Source: Deltaproteobacteria bacterium
Lineage (GTDB): Bacteria > Desulfobacterota > Binatia > UBA9968
Assembly: GCA_016193465.1 (NCBI GenBank)
Contig: JACPSE010000068.1
Coordinates: 1 to 33,568, forward strand
Direction of reading: 5' to 3'
Length of the DNA stretch: 33,568 nucleotides
The number at the start of each line of letters is the position of its first letter. Within the stretch, counting starts at the first letter, position 1. The notes below the pieces were generated by a model. It searched no databases, had not been told where the DNA came from, and saw only the letters and a program-made list of their open reading frames with translations. A program made the translations under genes and the position numbers. Of the stretch, positions 1-8,302 are shown in pieces.

Positions 1-267
1 CAACAAAGCTTGAGGACGAGACAACGCTTTCTCGGCAGAGAGGGCCGTTACTGCGTTACCGAGCAAATAATGCTCGCGGTCGGAATGGATTTCAAAAAAA
101 AAAGTGCAAAGCAGTGTCATCCACCTCGCAGACAACCGTACCGTGGATTGGGCCGTGTCGTTGGAGAGAAAGACCTCGTTGGCGGCTAGGACCAGGCTAA
201 CTGGACCTTGTAAGGCCAAAAGGCATAGAATGGGTATCAAGACCAATCGACATATAGACTTTAGCAT
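1..267 (-). CDS. Secreted protein, N-terminal part (runs off window)
   Basis: An open frame on the minus strand begins with ATG at 267 and stays open to the window edge (89 codons). A strong Shine-Dalgarno AAGGAGGT lies 3 bases upstream. The first 29 residues form a classical signal peptide: a basic start (MLKSICR), a hydrophobic core (LVLIPILCLLAL) and a small-residue exit (LVLA before ANEV). I do not recognise the mature part. A run of ten A at 94-103, read as poly-Phe (FFF), is a likely indel site. The frame on either side of it may not belong together, because the alternative frame before the run (GTVVCEVDDTALHF) looks at least as protein-like. It lies downstream of the propeller gene on the same strand, and both products are predicted to be exported. 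Confidence 0.55.
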   Translation of the reverse strand, partial: MLKSICRLVLIPILCLLALQGPVSLVLAANEVFLSNDTAQSTVRLSARWMTLLCTFFFEIHSDREHYLLGNAVTALSAEKALSRPQALL

Positions 268-350
268 ATGACCTCCTTATTCTCCGCTTATTGCCTGTGC
301 CCTAGGGGTGACTGGCATATTGCGCAAGATGATACCAAAGGCTACTTCGC

Positions 351-3300
351 TTACTTTCCGCCGCAGGTTGACCGCGCCGCTTGATTCACGATGGCGCCTT
401 TATCCTTCTGATTGATCAGCCCGGATTTCGCTACCCTTTCGGCCTCCCGCGTGACGCAGGATACGTACGTGCCGTGATTTTTCCAGCTCCCGCCCGAGGT
501 TGGTCCGGCGCACGGGCAGGCCTTGGCGATAAGCTGCTCGCCACTGCAGCCGTTGGCGTCGACTACCTTACCAGAGGGAGTACCGGAGCACTGATCTTTA
601 TGGTCGGGAACGCCGTCGCCGTCGCTGTCAGGAGAAAAGGTCCCGGAGCCTCCAGGTCCAACTTCCGTCACCTGCCCGTTGAACTCAACGATGATCGTCC
701 CTTCGCCTCCCAAGTTCTGAACCTCGAACTGTCCATCGGCGATCTCTGCGACTCTGACCGTCACTCCCGTGGGCACGGTCGCAATTCCGGAGGTTCCAAG
801 GAGGATCTGGAATGGTCCCACCACGACCTCCGCGGTCAACGAGCCGCAACTGAGCGGCTGGACCTGACCTCCGGACAGGAGAACTGTGTTGAAGTCACAG
901 AGTTTGATCTGCGCTCCCCCGGGGCCGGCTTTTGCGACAAGCCCGGCAAAGCTCTGGATCGCGGCCGTCCCCGAAAGGATCTCGCCAGAGACCGTGCCGC
1001 AGAGGTGCTTGTTTGAGAAGGTCTTGTTGTTGGAATTATTGCTCTGGTCTTGAGTTCCATCCAGAGACCGATCGACCAGATCTTGGATCCCATCCCCGTC
1101 CTTGTCCAGCACCGGGAAGCCGATGAACTGGCCAAGGGCGACCGGGCCGGTGCCGACCTTCAGATCACCATTCGCGTTCGCGTCTGGCGAGGTAAAGACA
1201 ATCCGCTTGTCGTTCGCCGTGTTGATTACCGACACGGAGTCGTCGGACACGTTGGCCACGTAGACCAGCGCACCATCCGGGGTGACCGCCACGCCTCTCG
1301 GGTTATTCCCGACTCCCACCGTGGTCTTGGTGGGAAGCGCGGGTAACGGCATGGTGAACTCGAGGACAAAGAGGCTACTGCCCGCACCGTCGGTCACGTA
1401 GACGGTGTGCCCGTCCGGATGCGCCGCGACGCCGAACGGACTGGTCGTAGCGCCGAGCTCGATATCGGTGCTGTTGGTATTGAAATTGATCTTGGTGTCG
1501 TCGGTCGTCTTGATCACGGACACGCTGCCGCTTCCACCATTCGCCACATAAACCTTACTGCCATCCGGGCTCACCGCCACACCCTGAGGTGAAGTGCCCA
1601 CGGGCACCGTAGTGACGAAGCTATGGGTCGGCGGAGTCGTCGTGGTGTTCACATTGATCACGGTGACAAAGTTCCCGACCAGGTTTGTCACATAGACCTT
1701 AGTGCCGTCCGGGCTCACCGCAATGCCGAAGGGCACGTTTGCCTGCCCGACGATGGCGAGCTCCACCTGCTGGATCCCGGGGACGTTCAGGTCGAGGTCC
1801 AACAGGGCGTTGGTCGCGGTGTCGATTACCGAGATGGTGTGCGTGAACTTGTTGGGGGCGACGCCGCTGTTCGCCACATAGACCCACTTGCCAAGCGGAT
1901 GCACGGCGACGCCGATGGGATTTAGGTTGACCCCCAGGGGCACCGTCTCCATCACCGTGTTCGTTGCAGTGTTGATGACCGACACGGAGCTGTTTCCAAG
2001 ATTCGCCACGTAGACCCGCGTACCATCCGGGTGCACCGCGACGCCTTCGGGGCTCGTCCCCACCGTGATGGGATTCGCTCCGACGGTGTTGGTGTGGGTG
2101 TCGATCACCGAGACGCTGCCCGCGCTGAAATTGCCGATGTAGGCGCGAAACCCCAGTTGGGCGATCTTGGCGACGAACGCGTCGCCGTTTTCGCCGACGT
2201 TGATCTTATTGGCGAAGTTCTGTAGGAGGGGGTTCATCAGAGGGAAGTCGGGGGAAAAGGTCTGGCCCGTCACGTAGGCGTTGCACGAGGCGTCCAGAGC
2301 GATCCCGCTGGCCGTGTCCCCGCCTGTGCCGCCGAGCAACGTCGAGTAGAGGATCTGGGTACCCGATGGATTCACTTTCGCGACGAAGACGTCGCCGCCC
2401 TCTCCGAATTGCCCTTGGCCCAGTTTCGGGGCGGTCTCGCTCCCCGCGCCGGGAAAGTCGGTCGAATCGGTCTTCCCCGTCACATAGGCATTGCCTTGAT
2501 TATCCACGGCGATGCCAAAGCCTGTGTCCACGTCAGTCCCACCGATGTAGATGGAGTAGATTAAGGATTCGACACAAGTGATATTTGTGTTTTGTACCGG
2601 CGTACAGTTGGCGGGAGAAGGATCCAGCTTCGCGACAAAGACGTCTCCAAGGGCACCCTTGGCGCCGGACCCTAGCTTCGGGGCGATGTTGCCTGGTCCC
2701 AGACCCGGGAAGTTGGCCGCGTTGGTCCCCCCCGTCACATAGATGAAGCCGGAGGAGTCCACCGCTATGGCGAGGTCGATCGCATTCCCGCCACTACTCT
2801 CCTGGCCAGGGCCGCCGCCGAGATAGGTGGAGTAGAGGAGATCGGCACAGTCGTTATACTGCACGGTGGCGTTGGACGGGGTGCAAGGCACTTTCGAGTT
2901 CGAGTTATCCGGCTTCAGCTTCATCACGAAGGCATCTCGGTTGCCGGCTTGAATTCCCTGAAAGGCATTCTTCGTGGGCAAGTCACTGGCTAAGGTCCAT
3001 CCCGCCACGTAGGCGTTGCCGGAGGCGTCCACGGCGATGGCGAAGCCTTCGTCATCCCCCTGTCCGTTCCCAGATGCGATCAGGTAGGTGGAGTAGAGGA
3101 GGTCAGCGCAGTCGTTGTACGTCTCCTTGGGGTTGAGGATGGTGCAGGCGCCATTGGACTTGGAATTATCCGTGCTCAGCTTCGTCATGAAACTGTCCAT
3201 GTGGGGATCAACGGTCGAGAAGGCCCCTGAAGTCACCGGAAAATCGTTGTCAATGCCGCCGCCGCCACAGCTGTTGCCACCGGGACAAAAGGTCGACCCC

Positions 3301-4619
3301 GTCACATAGGCGTTGCTCTGGTTGTCCACAGCGATGCCGAAGCCAAAGTCCTCGTTACTCCCGCCGAGATAGGTGGAGTAGAGGAGAGCGCTTCCTTCGG
3401 AATTAAGCTTCGCCACAAAGGCGTCGGGCTTGTCGCCATTGCAGTTGCCATCCGTGCCGCAGGTCTTGTCGTAGGCGCCGGCGGTGAAGGGAAAGTCCGT
3501 CGAGTATGTAGTGCCCGTCACGTAAGCGTTGCCGGAGGAGTCCACGGCGATGGCATTACCGGAGTCCTCGCCGCTGCCGCCCAGATAGGTGGAGTAGCCC
3601 AAGCTCAACGCGAAGGTGTTGGGATCGACCACCAGCTTCGCCACGAACACGTCGGTCGAGGCGCCGGGGACCAGCGTAGCGGGAATTTTCCCGGCCGGGT
3701 TCATTCCCGCGCCTGGGAAGTTGGACGAGATCGTGGTGCCTGTCACATAGGCGCTGCCGTCGGCGGCCACGGCGATGCCGTGGCCGGAGTCGGCGCCGCT
3801 CCCGCCGAGATAGCTCGAATAGAACAACACCGGATCGATCACCAGAGGCTTGGTGGTGTCGTAGGCGGCGAGTTGGAAACCGACCACTGGCGATTTTGGA
3901 TTGAACACGTAGTCACCGGCGATGGGTTGCTTGACACCGTTGACGAGCTGGTAAATGTGAGGCTTCTTCAACAGGACATCGCCGCTGGAAGTCGACAGCA
4001 CAAGATCGCCCTGGGAGTCGGTCTCAATCTTGTTCGCTCCTTCGAACGCGAGCCTGATCGCCTTGGGGTCGGCACCCGGCGCGACGATGAAGTCATATTC
4101 AAGTTGCCTTTGGTTGCCGTAATAGACGAGGTCAATGCCGGGATAGACATTCTGGTATCTGACCTTGCCGTAGGTAGGGACGTTGGTGCGCCACTTCTTT
4201 GGGTCGTTGCCGATGAAGTAGTTGACCTTACCCGAGAGTTGATCGAGTCCAATCACCTGGGGCTCGGAGTCAGCCCCTACGAGGTTCATGCGGAGAACAG
4301 TTTCGCTCCTCAACACCATCACCGCTTCGTTAGCTGTCAGAAACAGCGCGTAGCCCCTCCCACGGGAGAGGAACTTGACCTCGGCATCGGTCTGGCCCTG
4401 GTTGGCCTCAAAGTGAAGAGGGAGCTTGCCATAGGCTTGCCGCGTTCTGACCATGACACTTGCCTTCATATCCGGAGCGGGTAAAGCCTTTACATGCTGC
4501 TCCTTTGGTAGCTCTTTTGCCGTGACCGGTATGAAGCCATTATCCATCGCCCAGGTTACAGTCAGCAGACCAAAAACCAGGGCGAGCAACCATAAAGTTA
4601 CTTTACTTTTCTGGCCCAT
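351..4619 (-). CDS. Secreted SBBP / YVTN beta-propeller protein with TSP3-like calcium motifs
   Basis: This 1422-residue protein starts at ATG 4619 behind GGAGGAG. Residues 1-25 are an export signal or anchor. About 60-265 match the N-terminal domain usually found with SBBP repeats (HFEANQGQ, VYPGIDLVYYG, LEYDFIVAPGADP). About 265-840 hold at least eight SBBP repeats, each with LLYSTYLGG, DxGxGIAVD and GNAYVTG cores. About 845-1175 switch to seven or eight YVTN-type blades (VSVIDTxTNT, PxGVAVxPDGTxVYVAN). About 1190-1210 and 1335-1350 carry Asp-rich thrombospondin type 3-like motifs (DKDGDGIQD, DSDGDGVPD). The tail is Cys-rich (ACPCAGPTSGGSWKNHG). Such proteins are exported and thought to be surface or matrix scaffolds; ligand and role here are unknown. 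The repeats make assembly collapse possible. Confidence 0.9.
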   Translation of the reverse strand: MGQKSKVTLWLLALVFGLLTVTWAMDNGFIPVTAKELPKEQHVKALPAPDMKASVMVRTRQAYGKLPLHFEANQGQTDAEVKFLSRGRGYALFLTANEAVMVLRSETVLRMNLVGADSEPQVIGLDQLSGKVNYFIGNDPKKWRTNVPTYGKVRYQNVYPGIDLVYYGNQRQLEYDFIVAPGADPKAIRLAFEGANKIETDSQGDLVLSTSSGDVLLKKPHIYQLVNGVKQPIAGDYVFNPKSPVVGFQLAAYDTTKPLVIDPVLFYSSYLGGSGADSGHGIAVAADGSAYVTGTTISSNFPGAGMNPAGKIPATLVPGASTDVFVAKLVVDPNTFALSLGYSTYLGGSGEDSGNAIAVDSSGNAYVTGTTYSTDFPFTAGAYDKTCGTDGNCNGDKPDAFVAKLNSEGSALLYSTYLGGSNEDFGFGIAVDNQSNAYVTGSTFCPGGNSCGGGGIDNDFPVTSGAFSTVDPHMDSFMTKLSTDNSKSNGACTILNPKETYNDCADLLYSTYLIASGNGQGDDEGFAIAVDASGNAYVAGWTLASDLPTKNAFQGIQAGNRDAFVMKLKPDNSNSKVPCTPSNATVQYNDCADLLYSTYLGGGPGQESSGGNAIDLAIAVDSSGFIYVTGGTNAANFPGLGPGNIAPKLGSGAKGALGDVFVAKLDPSPANCTPVQNTNITCVESLIYSIYIGGTDVDTGFGIAVDNQGNAYVTGKTDSTDFPGAGSETAPKLGQGQFGEGGDVFVAKVNPSGTQILYSTLLGGTGGDTASGIALDASCNAYVTGQTFSPDFPLMNPLLQNFANKINVGENGDAFVAKIAQLGFRAYIGNFSAGSVSVIDTHTNTVGANPITVGTSPEGVAVHPDGTRVYVANLGNSSVSVINTATNTVMETVPLGVNLNPIGVAVHPLGKWVYVANSGVAPNKFTHTISVIDTATNALLDLDLNVPGIQQVELAIVGQANVPFGIAVSPDGTKVYVTNLVGNFVTVINVNTTTTPPTHSFVTTVPVGTSPQGVAVSPDGSKVYVANGGSGSVSVIKTTDDTKINFNTNSTDIELGATTSPFGVAAHPDGHTVYVTDGAGSSLFVLEFTMPLPALPTKTTVGVGNNPRGVAVTPDGALVYVANVSDDSVSVINTANDKRIVFTSPDANANGDLKVGTGPVALGQFIGFPVLDKDGDGIQDLVDRSLDGTQDQSNNSNNKTFSNKHLCGTVSGEILSGTAAIQSFAGLVAKAGPGGAQIKLCDFNTVLLSGGQVQPLSCGSLTAEVVVGPFQILLGTSGIATVPTGVTVRVAEIADGQFEVQNLGGEGTIIVEFNGQVTEVGPGGSGTFSPDSDGDGVPDHKDQCSGTPSGKVVDANGCSGEQLIAKACPCAGPTSGGSWKNHGTYVSCVTREAERVAKSGLINQKDKGAIVNQAARSTCGGK

Positions 4620-4826
4620 GATCTCCTCCTACGTGGTTTGGTTAAGATTAAAACAGCCTGCTGAAAAACGCCCGACCCCATCAAAACGACTCCTCTAGTT
4701 TTATTTCGCCGTTGCCACAGCCCTGAGGGCGAAGATACACCAGGATGACGGCAGGGTAGAATAGATCTAAAGGATCAAAAGGGAGCTAGCTCTTTTGGAC
4801 TACTAAGTCAGTCGGTAAGGCGGGTA

Positions 4827-5489
4827 TTATCGACTTGGTTTAGGACTTCCTTCAACACGGGCATGGACGGCTATCTGTAGGCGACTGTGGAGGGCAAGTT
4901 TCTCTAGGATGTGATGCACATGGTTCTTTACTGTGTAGGGAGCGAGGTGAAGCCTTTGGGCGATTTCCTTATTGCTCAAGCCTTCCGAAATCAGGTCAAT
5001 AATCTCCCGTTCCCGCTTAGTTATCCGCACATCGTTCAATTGCACCTTGCCGTTTCTGACCGCAACTTCGACAATCTGAGAAAAGAGCGAACCGGTCAAT
5101 GCCAGTGGGAGAACCTTCCCACCCTGGGCTACCGATCTTATGGTTTTCAGAAAATCATCAAAAGTTGAATCCTTAAGGATGAAGCCTGAGGCGCCTGCTT
5201 TCACAAACTCCATGACATCCGCCTTCACAGGTATGAGACCCATCACGATCACTTTGGTCTCTGGAAACTCCTTTGTAATTATTTCCGCCACGTGCAAACT
5301 GTTTTGATCTCGCAAACACTGATCCAAAAGAACCACCTGGGGTTTTAATTTCTGTTCCTTGGACAAAACACCTTCAAACTTTTCAGAGGCGCCGACCAGG
5401 TCGAGACCCCTCTGTTTTTTGATCATCTCTGTAAGTCCTTCCCTGAGAAGGCGATTATCTTCGATGAGCAATAATCGGATCTTCCTCAT
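4827..5489 (-). CDS. NarL/LuxR-type response regulator
   Basis: The product is 220 residues from ATG 5489; a longer TTG frame adds 17 residues that do not look like a receiver domain. Residues 3-120 form a receiver domain with acidic D11, phospho-acceptor D56 in VVLLDQC and the conserved Lys in GFILKDS. Residues about 150-212 are a LuxR helix-turn-helix (TKREREIIDLISEGLSNKEI, then YTVKNHVHHILEKL). It should bind DNA as a phosphorylated dimer. No partner histidine kinase lies beside it, so the stimulus is unknown. It is divergent from the GH84-senA-senB set and could regulate it, but the sequence does not show that. Confidence 0.88.
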   Translation of the reverse strand: MRKIRLLLIEDNRLLREGLTEMIKKQRGLDLVGASEKFEGVLSKEQKLKPQVVLLDQCLRDQNSLHVAEIITKEFPETKVIVMGLIPVKADVMEFVKAGASGFILKDSTFDDFLKTIRSVAQGGKVLPLALTGSLFSQIVEVAVRNGKVQLNDVRITKREREIIDLISEGLSNKEIAQRLHLAPYTVKNHVHHILEKLALHSRLQIAVHARVEGSPKPSR

Positions 5490-5674
5490 GCGCGGGCCTC
5501 TCACGCGTTTGTCAAACCGGTCGCCCAGATTTGAGAACAAATTTAGGCTCGAGATTTAACCGATTAGCCGCTCTTAGTCAATCTCAGAGCACGAAGAGGC
5601 TGTGATCAACTTGATTCTTGCGGGTCAAGGCTGGGCTAAGAGTGGGTGCACATCCTTGCACCTCCCCTTTTCCT

Positions 5675-6829
5675 ATGCCAGATTGGCTTCGCATGCCAGC
5701 CAAACTTACTTTTCAGCGCCGGGGAATCGTCGAGGGATTTTTCGGTCCGCCGTGGAGCATGGGCCACCGCGCCGCCCTCTTCGAGTTCGGCGCCAACCGA
5801 GGGATGAATACCTATCTCTACGCGCCTAAAGACGACCCCTATCATCGTGAGCGCTGGACAGAGCCTTATCCAAAAAAAGAATGGACGGAGTTGCTCAAAC
5901 TCATCCGCCTCGCGCAAGTGTGCCGGATCGACTTCGTGTACGGCTTCCATCCCGGGAAGGGACTCTGCTTTTCGGCTGAGGAACCCGTCGCTACCCTGTT
6001 AACCAAAGCAAAACGATTTTACGAAGCTGGCGTGCGCACTTTCGCTGTCCTCTTTGACGACATCCCGTCACAACTGGAACACGCGGAAGACAAAATGCCA
6101 TTCGACGGAAGCCTTGCGAAGGCAGAAGGTATCTGGCTCAAGAAGATTTTCACTCAACAACCAGCCGCATGGACGGATGTGGAATGGTGGATTTGTCCTT
6201 CCTATTATACGGAAGATCCGTTGCTGGCCCGCATTTTCGGCGAGTTTGAATCCTCGTTCCTAGAAACACTTACCGACCACCTCCCTCAATCCGTTGCCTG
6301 CTTTTGGACCGGCCCTTCGGTGGTGTCAAAAAAAATCACCCTGGCACACGCCCGCAAAGTTGCCAAGCGGCTCAGGCGCCGCCTGATCCTGTGGGACAAC
6401 TATCCGGTCAATGATCTGAGCATGAGCCAGGAAATGCACCTGAGCCCTCTAACCGGAAGAGACCCGCGATTGCCGGAACAAGTGTATGGCTATTTGAATA
6501 ATCCCCTGCTACAGGAAACACTGAGCTTCATTCCGCTAGCCACTTGCTTCAATTACGCGGCGGACCCTGTTGCCTATAACCCTGAGAAGAGCTGGAGACG
6601 TGTAATCGGGGAAAGATTCGGCGAGGGGGCAATAAAACACTGGCGCGCGATGCGAGGCTTTTGCGAACGCGTGAACCGGGCAAAGAACAAAAACCTGCCC
6701 TTACCCCTATCGTCCAAGGAGCGCTCCCAGCTCATGGCAGCACGCCGCTACCTCCTGGAGAACCGGGGCCGGCGTTGGTTTGAAGAATTTCGACCCTGGT
6801 TGGATCTCATGGAAAAGAGCCCTGCTTGA
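5675..6829 (+). CDS. GH84 beta-N-acetylglucosaminidase (O-GlcNAcase-like), cytosolic
   Basis: I chose ATG 5675 (384 residues); the frame is open from TTG 5618, but those 19 residues do not resemble the family. GH84 hallmarks appear in order: GIVEGFFGPPWS (17-28), MNTYLYAPKDDPYHR (44-58), catalytic Asp pair D128-D129 in VLFDDI, FWTGPSVVSKKI (210-221), and WDNYPVND (240-247), whose N242/D247 spacing matches the substrate-binding Asn and Asp of human OGA. GH84 enzymes remove terminal beta-linked GlcNAc by substrate-assisted catalysis. There is no signal peptide and no N-terminal GH20b or C-terminal binding modules, so it should act in the cytoplasm. The stop lies 36 bases before senA on the same strand, which suggests co-transcription and a substrate tied to the selenosugar pathway (inference). 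Confidence 0.88.
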   Translation: MPDWLRMPAKLTFQRRGIVEGFFGPPWSMGHRAALFEFGANRGMNTYLYAPKDDPYHRERWTEPYPKKEWTELLKLIRLAQVCRIDFVYGFHPGKGLCFSAEEPVATLLTKAKRFYEAGVRTFAVLFDDIPSQLEHAEDKMPFDGSLAKAEGIWLKKIFTQQPAAWTDVEWWICPSYYTEDPLLARIFGEFESSFLETLTDHLPQSVACFWTGPSVVSKKITLAHARKVAKRLRRRLILWDNYPVNDLSMSQEMHLSPLTGRDPRLPEQVYGYLNNPLLQETLSFIPLATCFNYAADPVAYNPEKSWRRVIGERFGEGAIKHWRAMRGFCERVNRAKNKNLPLPLSSKERSQLMAARRYLLENRGRRWFEEFRPWLDLMEKSPA

Positions 6830-6865
6830 TACCGACCTCTGAGTGGAGTAAAAAATAGTCTCACC

Positions 6866-8296
6866 GTGAATGAGACGAGGCAACACCGCGAAACCGATTT
6901 CATCGAAATCGGCAAACTTTCGGCCGCTCAGCTCGCCGACCTCTTGCGCGAGACCCGCGCCCGGACTCTGCAATTAATCACCGACCTGAACGGCGAGCAG
7001 ATGATAGGCCCGCGCCTGCCTATTGTGAACCCTCCCCTTTGGGAGATCGGGCACGTGGCGTGGACCCAGGAATTCTGGATTTTGCGCCATCTAGGCAAAC
7101 GCAGGCCCCTATTGGAGGGCGCGAATGCCCTGTACAACTCCACCGAGGTAGTGCACGACACCCGCTGGGATCTCCCTCTTCCATCGAGAGAAAAAACCCT
7201 GGAGTACATGCAGACGGTTTTAGATCAGGTGATCGGATTCTTAGCCAGCAGGAAGCTCGACAAAGAAGAGTCTTATTTCCCCTTTCTGGTGATTTTCCAC
7301 GAAGACATGCACGACGAAGCCATCGCTTACACGCGCCAGACTTTGGGATATTCACCTCCAAAGCTGAGCGTTCCACGGGCCGACAATAATATAGGAGGGG
7401 GATCCCTGACGGGCGACGCGGAAATCCCTGGCGGAACCTTCATGCTGGGGGCCACCCCCGATTCTCCTTTTGTCTTCGACAACGAGAAATGGGCCCATCC
7501 CGTCCAGGTGAAACCTTTCCGTATCGCGCGCGCGCCCGTTACCAACGCAGAGTTCGCCGCTTTTGTTGAGGATAGAGGGTACCAAAAGCGGGAGTTCTGG
7601 AGCGATGAGGGATGGCGCTGGCTCGAATCCGGAGGCTCCCCTGAGTTGGAACGATCCTTCTCGCGTTTTTGGAACAAAGAGAGTCACCGTGCCTCCGGAT
7701 CTCCTTCGCAAGCGGGCAGAGCCGAACATCCTGTCTACTGGCAGCGCGAGGCCGGAGGACGCTGGCGCCAGCGCGTGTTCGATAGCCTCATGCCGTTGAG
7801 GGAGCATTGGCCCGTTCTTCATGTCAACTGGTATGAAGCCCAGGCTTACTGCAACTGGGCCAGACGCAGATTGCCCGCGGAGGCGGAATGGGAGATGGCG
7901 GCCTCCTGCGAGCCGGGCGCAGGCAGGCGCAGCGTCGGCGAGCGCAAACGGATCTTTCCGTGGGGCGACGAGCCCCCTGCTCCGGACCTGGCCAATCTCG
8001 ACTGGCGCGGAATGGGCTGTCTGGAGGTCGGCGCGCTGCCCAACGGAGATAGCGCCTTCGGCTGCCGCCAGATGATCGGCAACGTATGGGAGTGGACGGC
8101 GAGCGACTTCCAGCCCTACCCGGGCTTCGTCGTCGATCCCTACAAAGAATATTCCCAGCCCTGGTTCAGCACGCACAAGGTTCTTCGCGGCGGCTGCTGG
8201 ACCACGCGCTCGCGCCTTATCCGCAACACCTGGCGCAACTTCTATACCCCCGACCGGCGCGACGTGTGGGCCGGCTTCCGCACCTGCGCAAGGTAG
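6866..8296 (+). CDS. senA: Selenoneine synthase SenA (EgtB-like non-heme iron enzyme)
   Basis: The product is 476 residues from GTG 6866. Residues about 15-165 are a DinB-like domain with the three-His iron site of EgtB enzymes: H63 in WEIGHVAWTQEFW, and H145 and H149 in FHEDMH. Residues about 190-475 are an FGE-sulfatase domain (PVTNAEFAAFVEDRGY, HVNWYEAQAYCNWA, LPAEAEWEMA, GNVWEWT, VLRGGCW, GFRTCA). EgtB homologues join a sulfur or selenium donor to hercynine using O2. The family alone does not separate EgtB from SenA; I call SenA because the next gene, 6 bases downstream, encodes SenB. The product would be hercynine coupled to a selenosugar, resolving to selenoneine. No hercynine synthase (EgtD) lies in the window. 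If the SenB call fails, this is EgtB. Confidence 0.82.
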   Translation: MNETRQHRETDFIEIGKLSAAQLADLLRETRARTLQLITDLNGEQMIGPRLPIVNPPLWEIGHVAWTQEFWILRHLGKRRPLLEGANALYNSTEVVHDTRWDLPLPSREKTLEYMQTVLDQVIGFLASRKLDKEESYFPFLVIFHEDMHDEAIAYTRQTLGYSPPKLSVPRADNNIGGGSLTGDAEIPGGTFMLGATPDSPFVFDNEKWAHPVQVKPFRIARAPVTNAEFAAFVEDRGYQKREFWSDEGWRWLESGGSPELERSFSRFWNKESHRASGSPSQAGRAEHPVYWQREAGGRWRQRVFDSLMPLREHWPVLHVNWYEAQAYCNWARRRLPAEAEWEMAASCEPGAGRRSVGERKRIFPWGDEPPAPDLANLDWRGMGCLEVGALPNGDSAFGCRQMIGNVWEWTASDFQPYPGFVVDPYKEYSQPWFSTHKVLRGGCWTTRSRLIRNTWRNFYTPDRRDVWAGFRTCAR

Positions 8297-8302
8297 CACT
8301 CC

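Noticed and set aside
381-1016. Long plus-strand open frame of 211 codons
   Set aside because: It is antisense to the propeller gene, is Arg-rich without domain pattern, and reflects the codon bias of the real gene.
3780-4484. Plus-strand open frame of 234 codons
   Set aside because: It lies antisense to the conserved N-terminal region of the propeller protein and has no recognisable domain or ribosome site.
7352-8299. Minus-strand open frame of 315 codons
   Set aside because: It is antisense to senA, whose motifs are unambiguous; the frame is low-complexity and Arg/Ala/Gly-rich.
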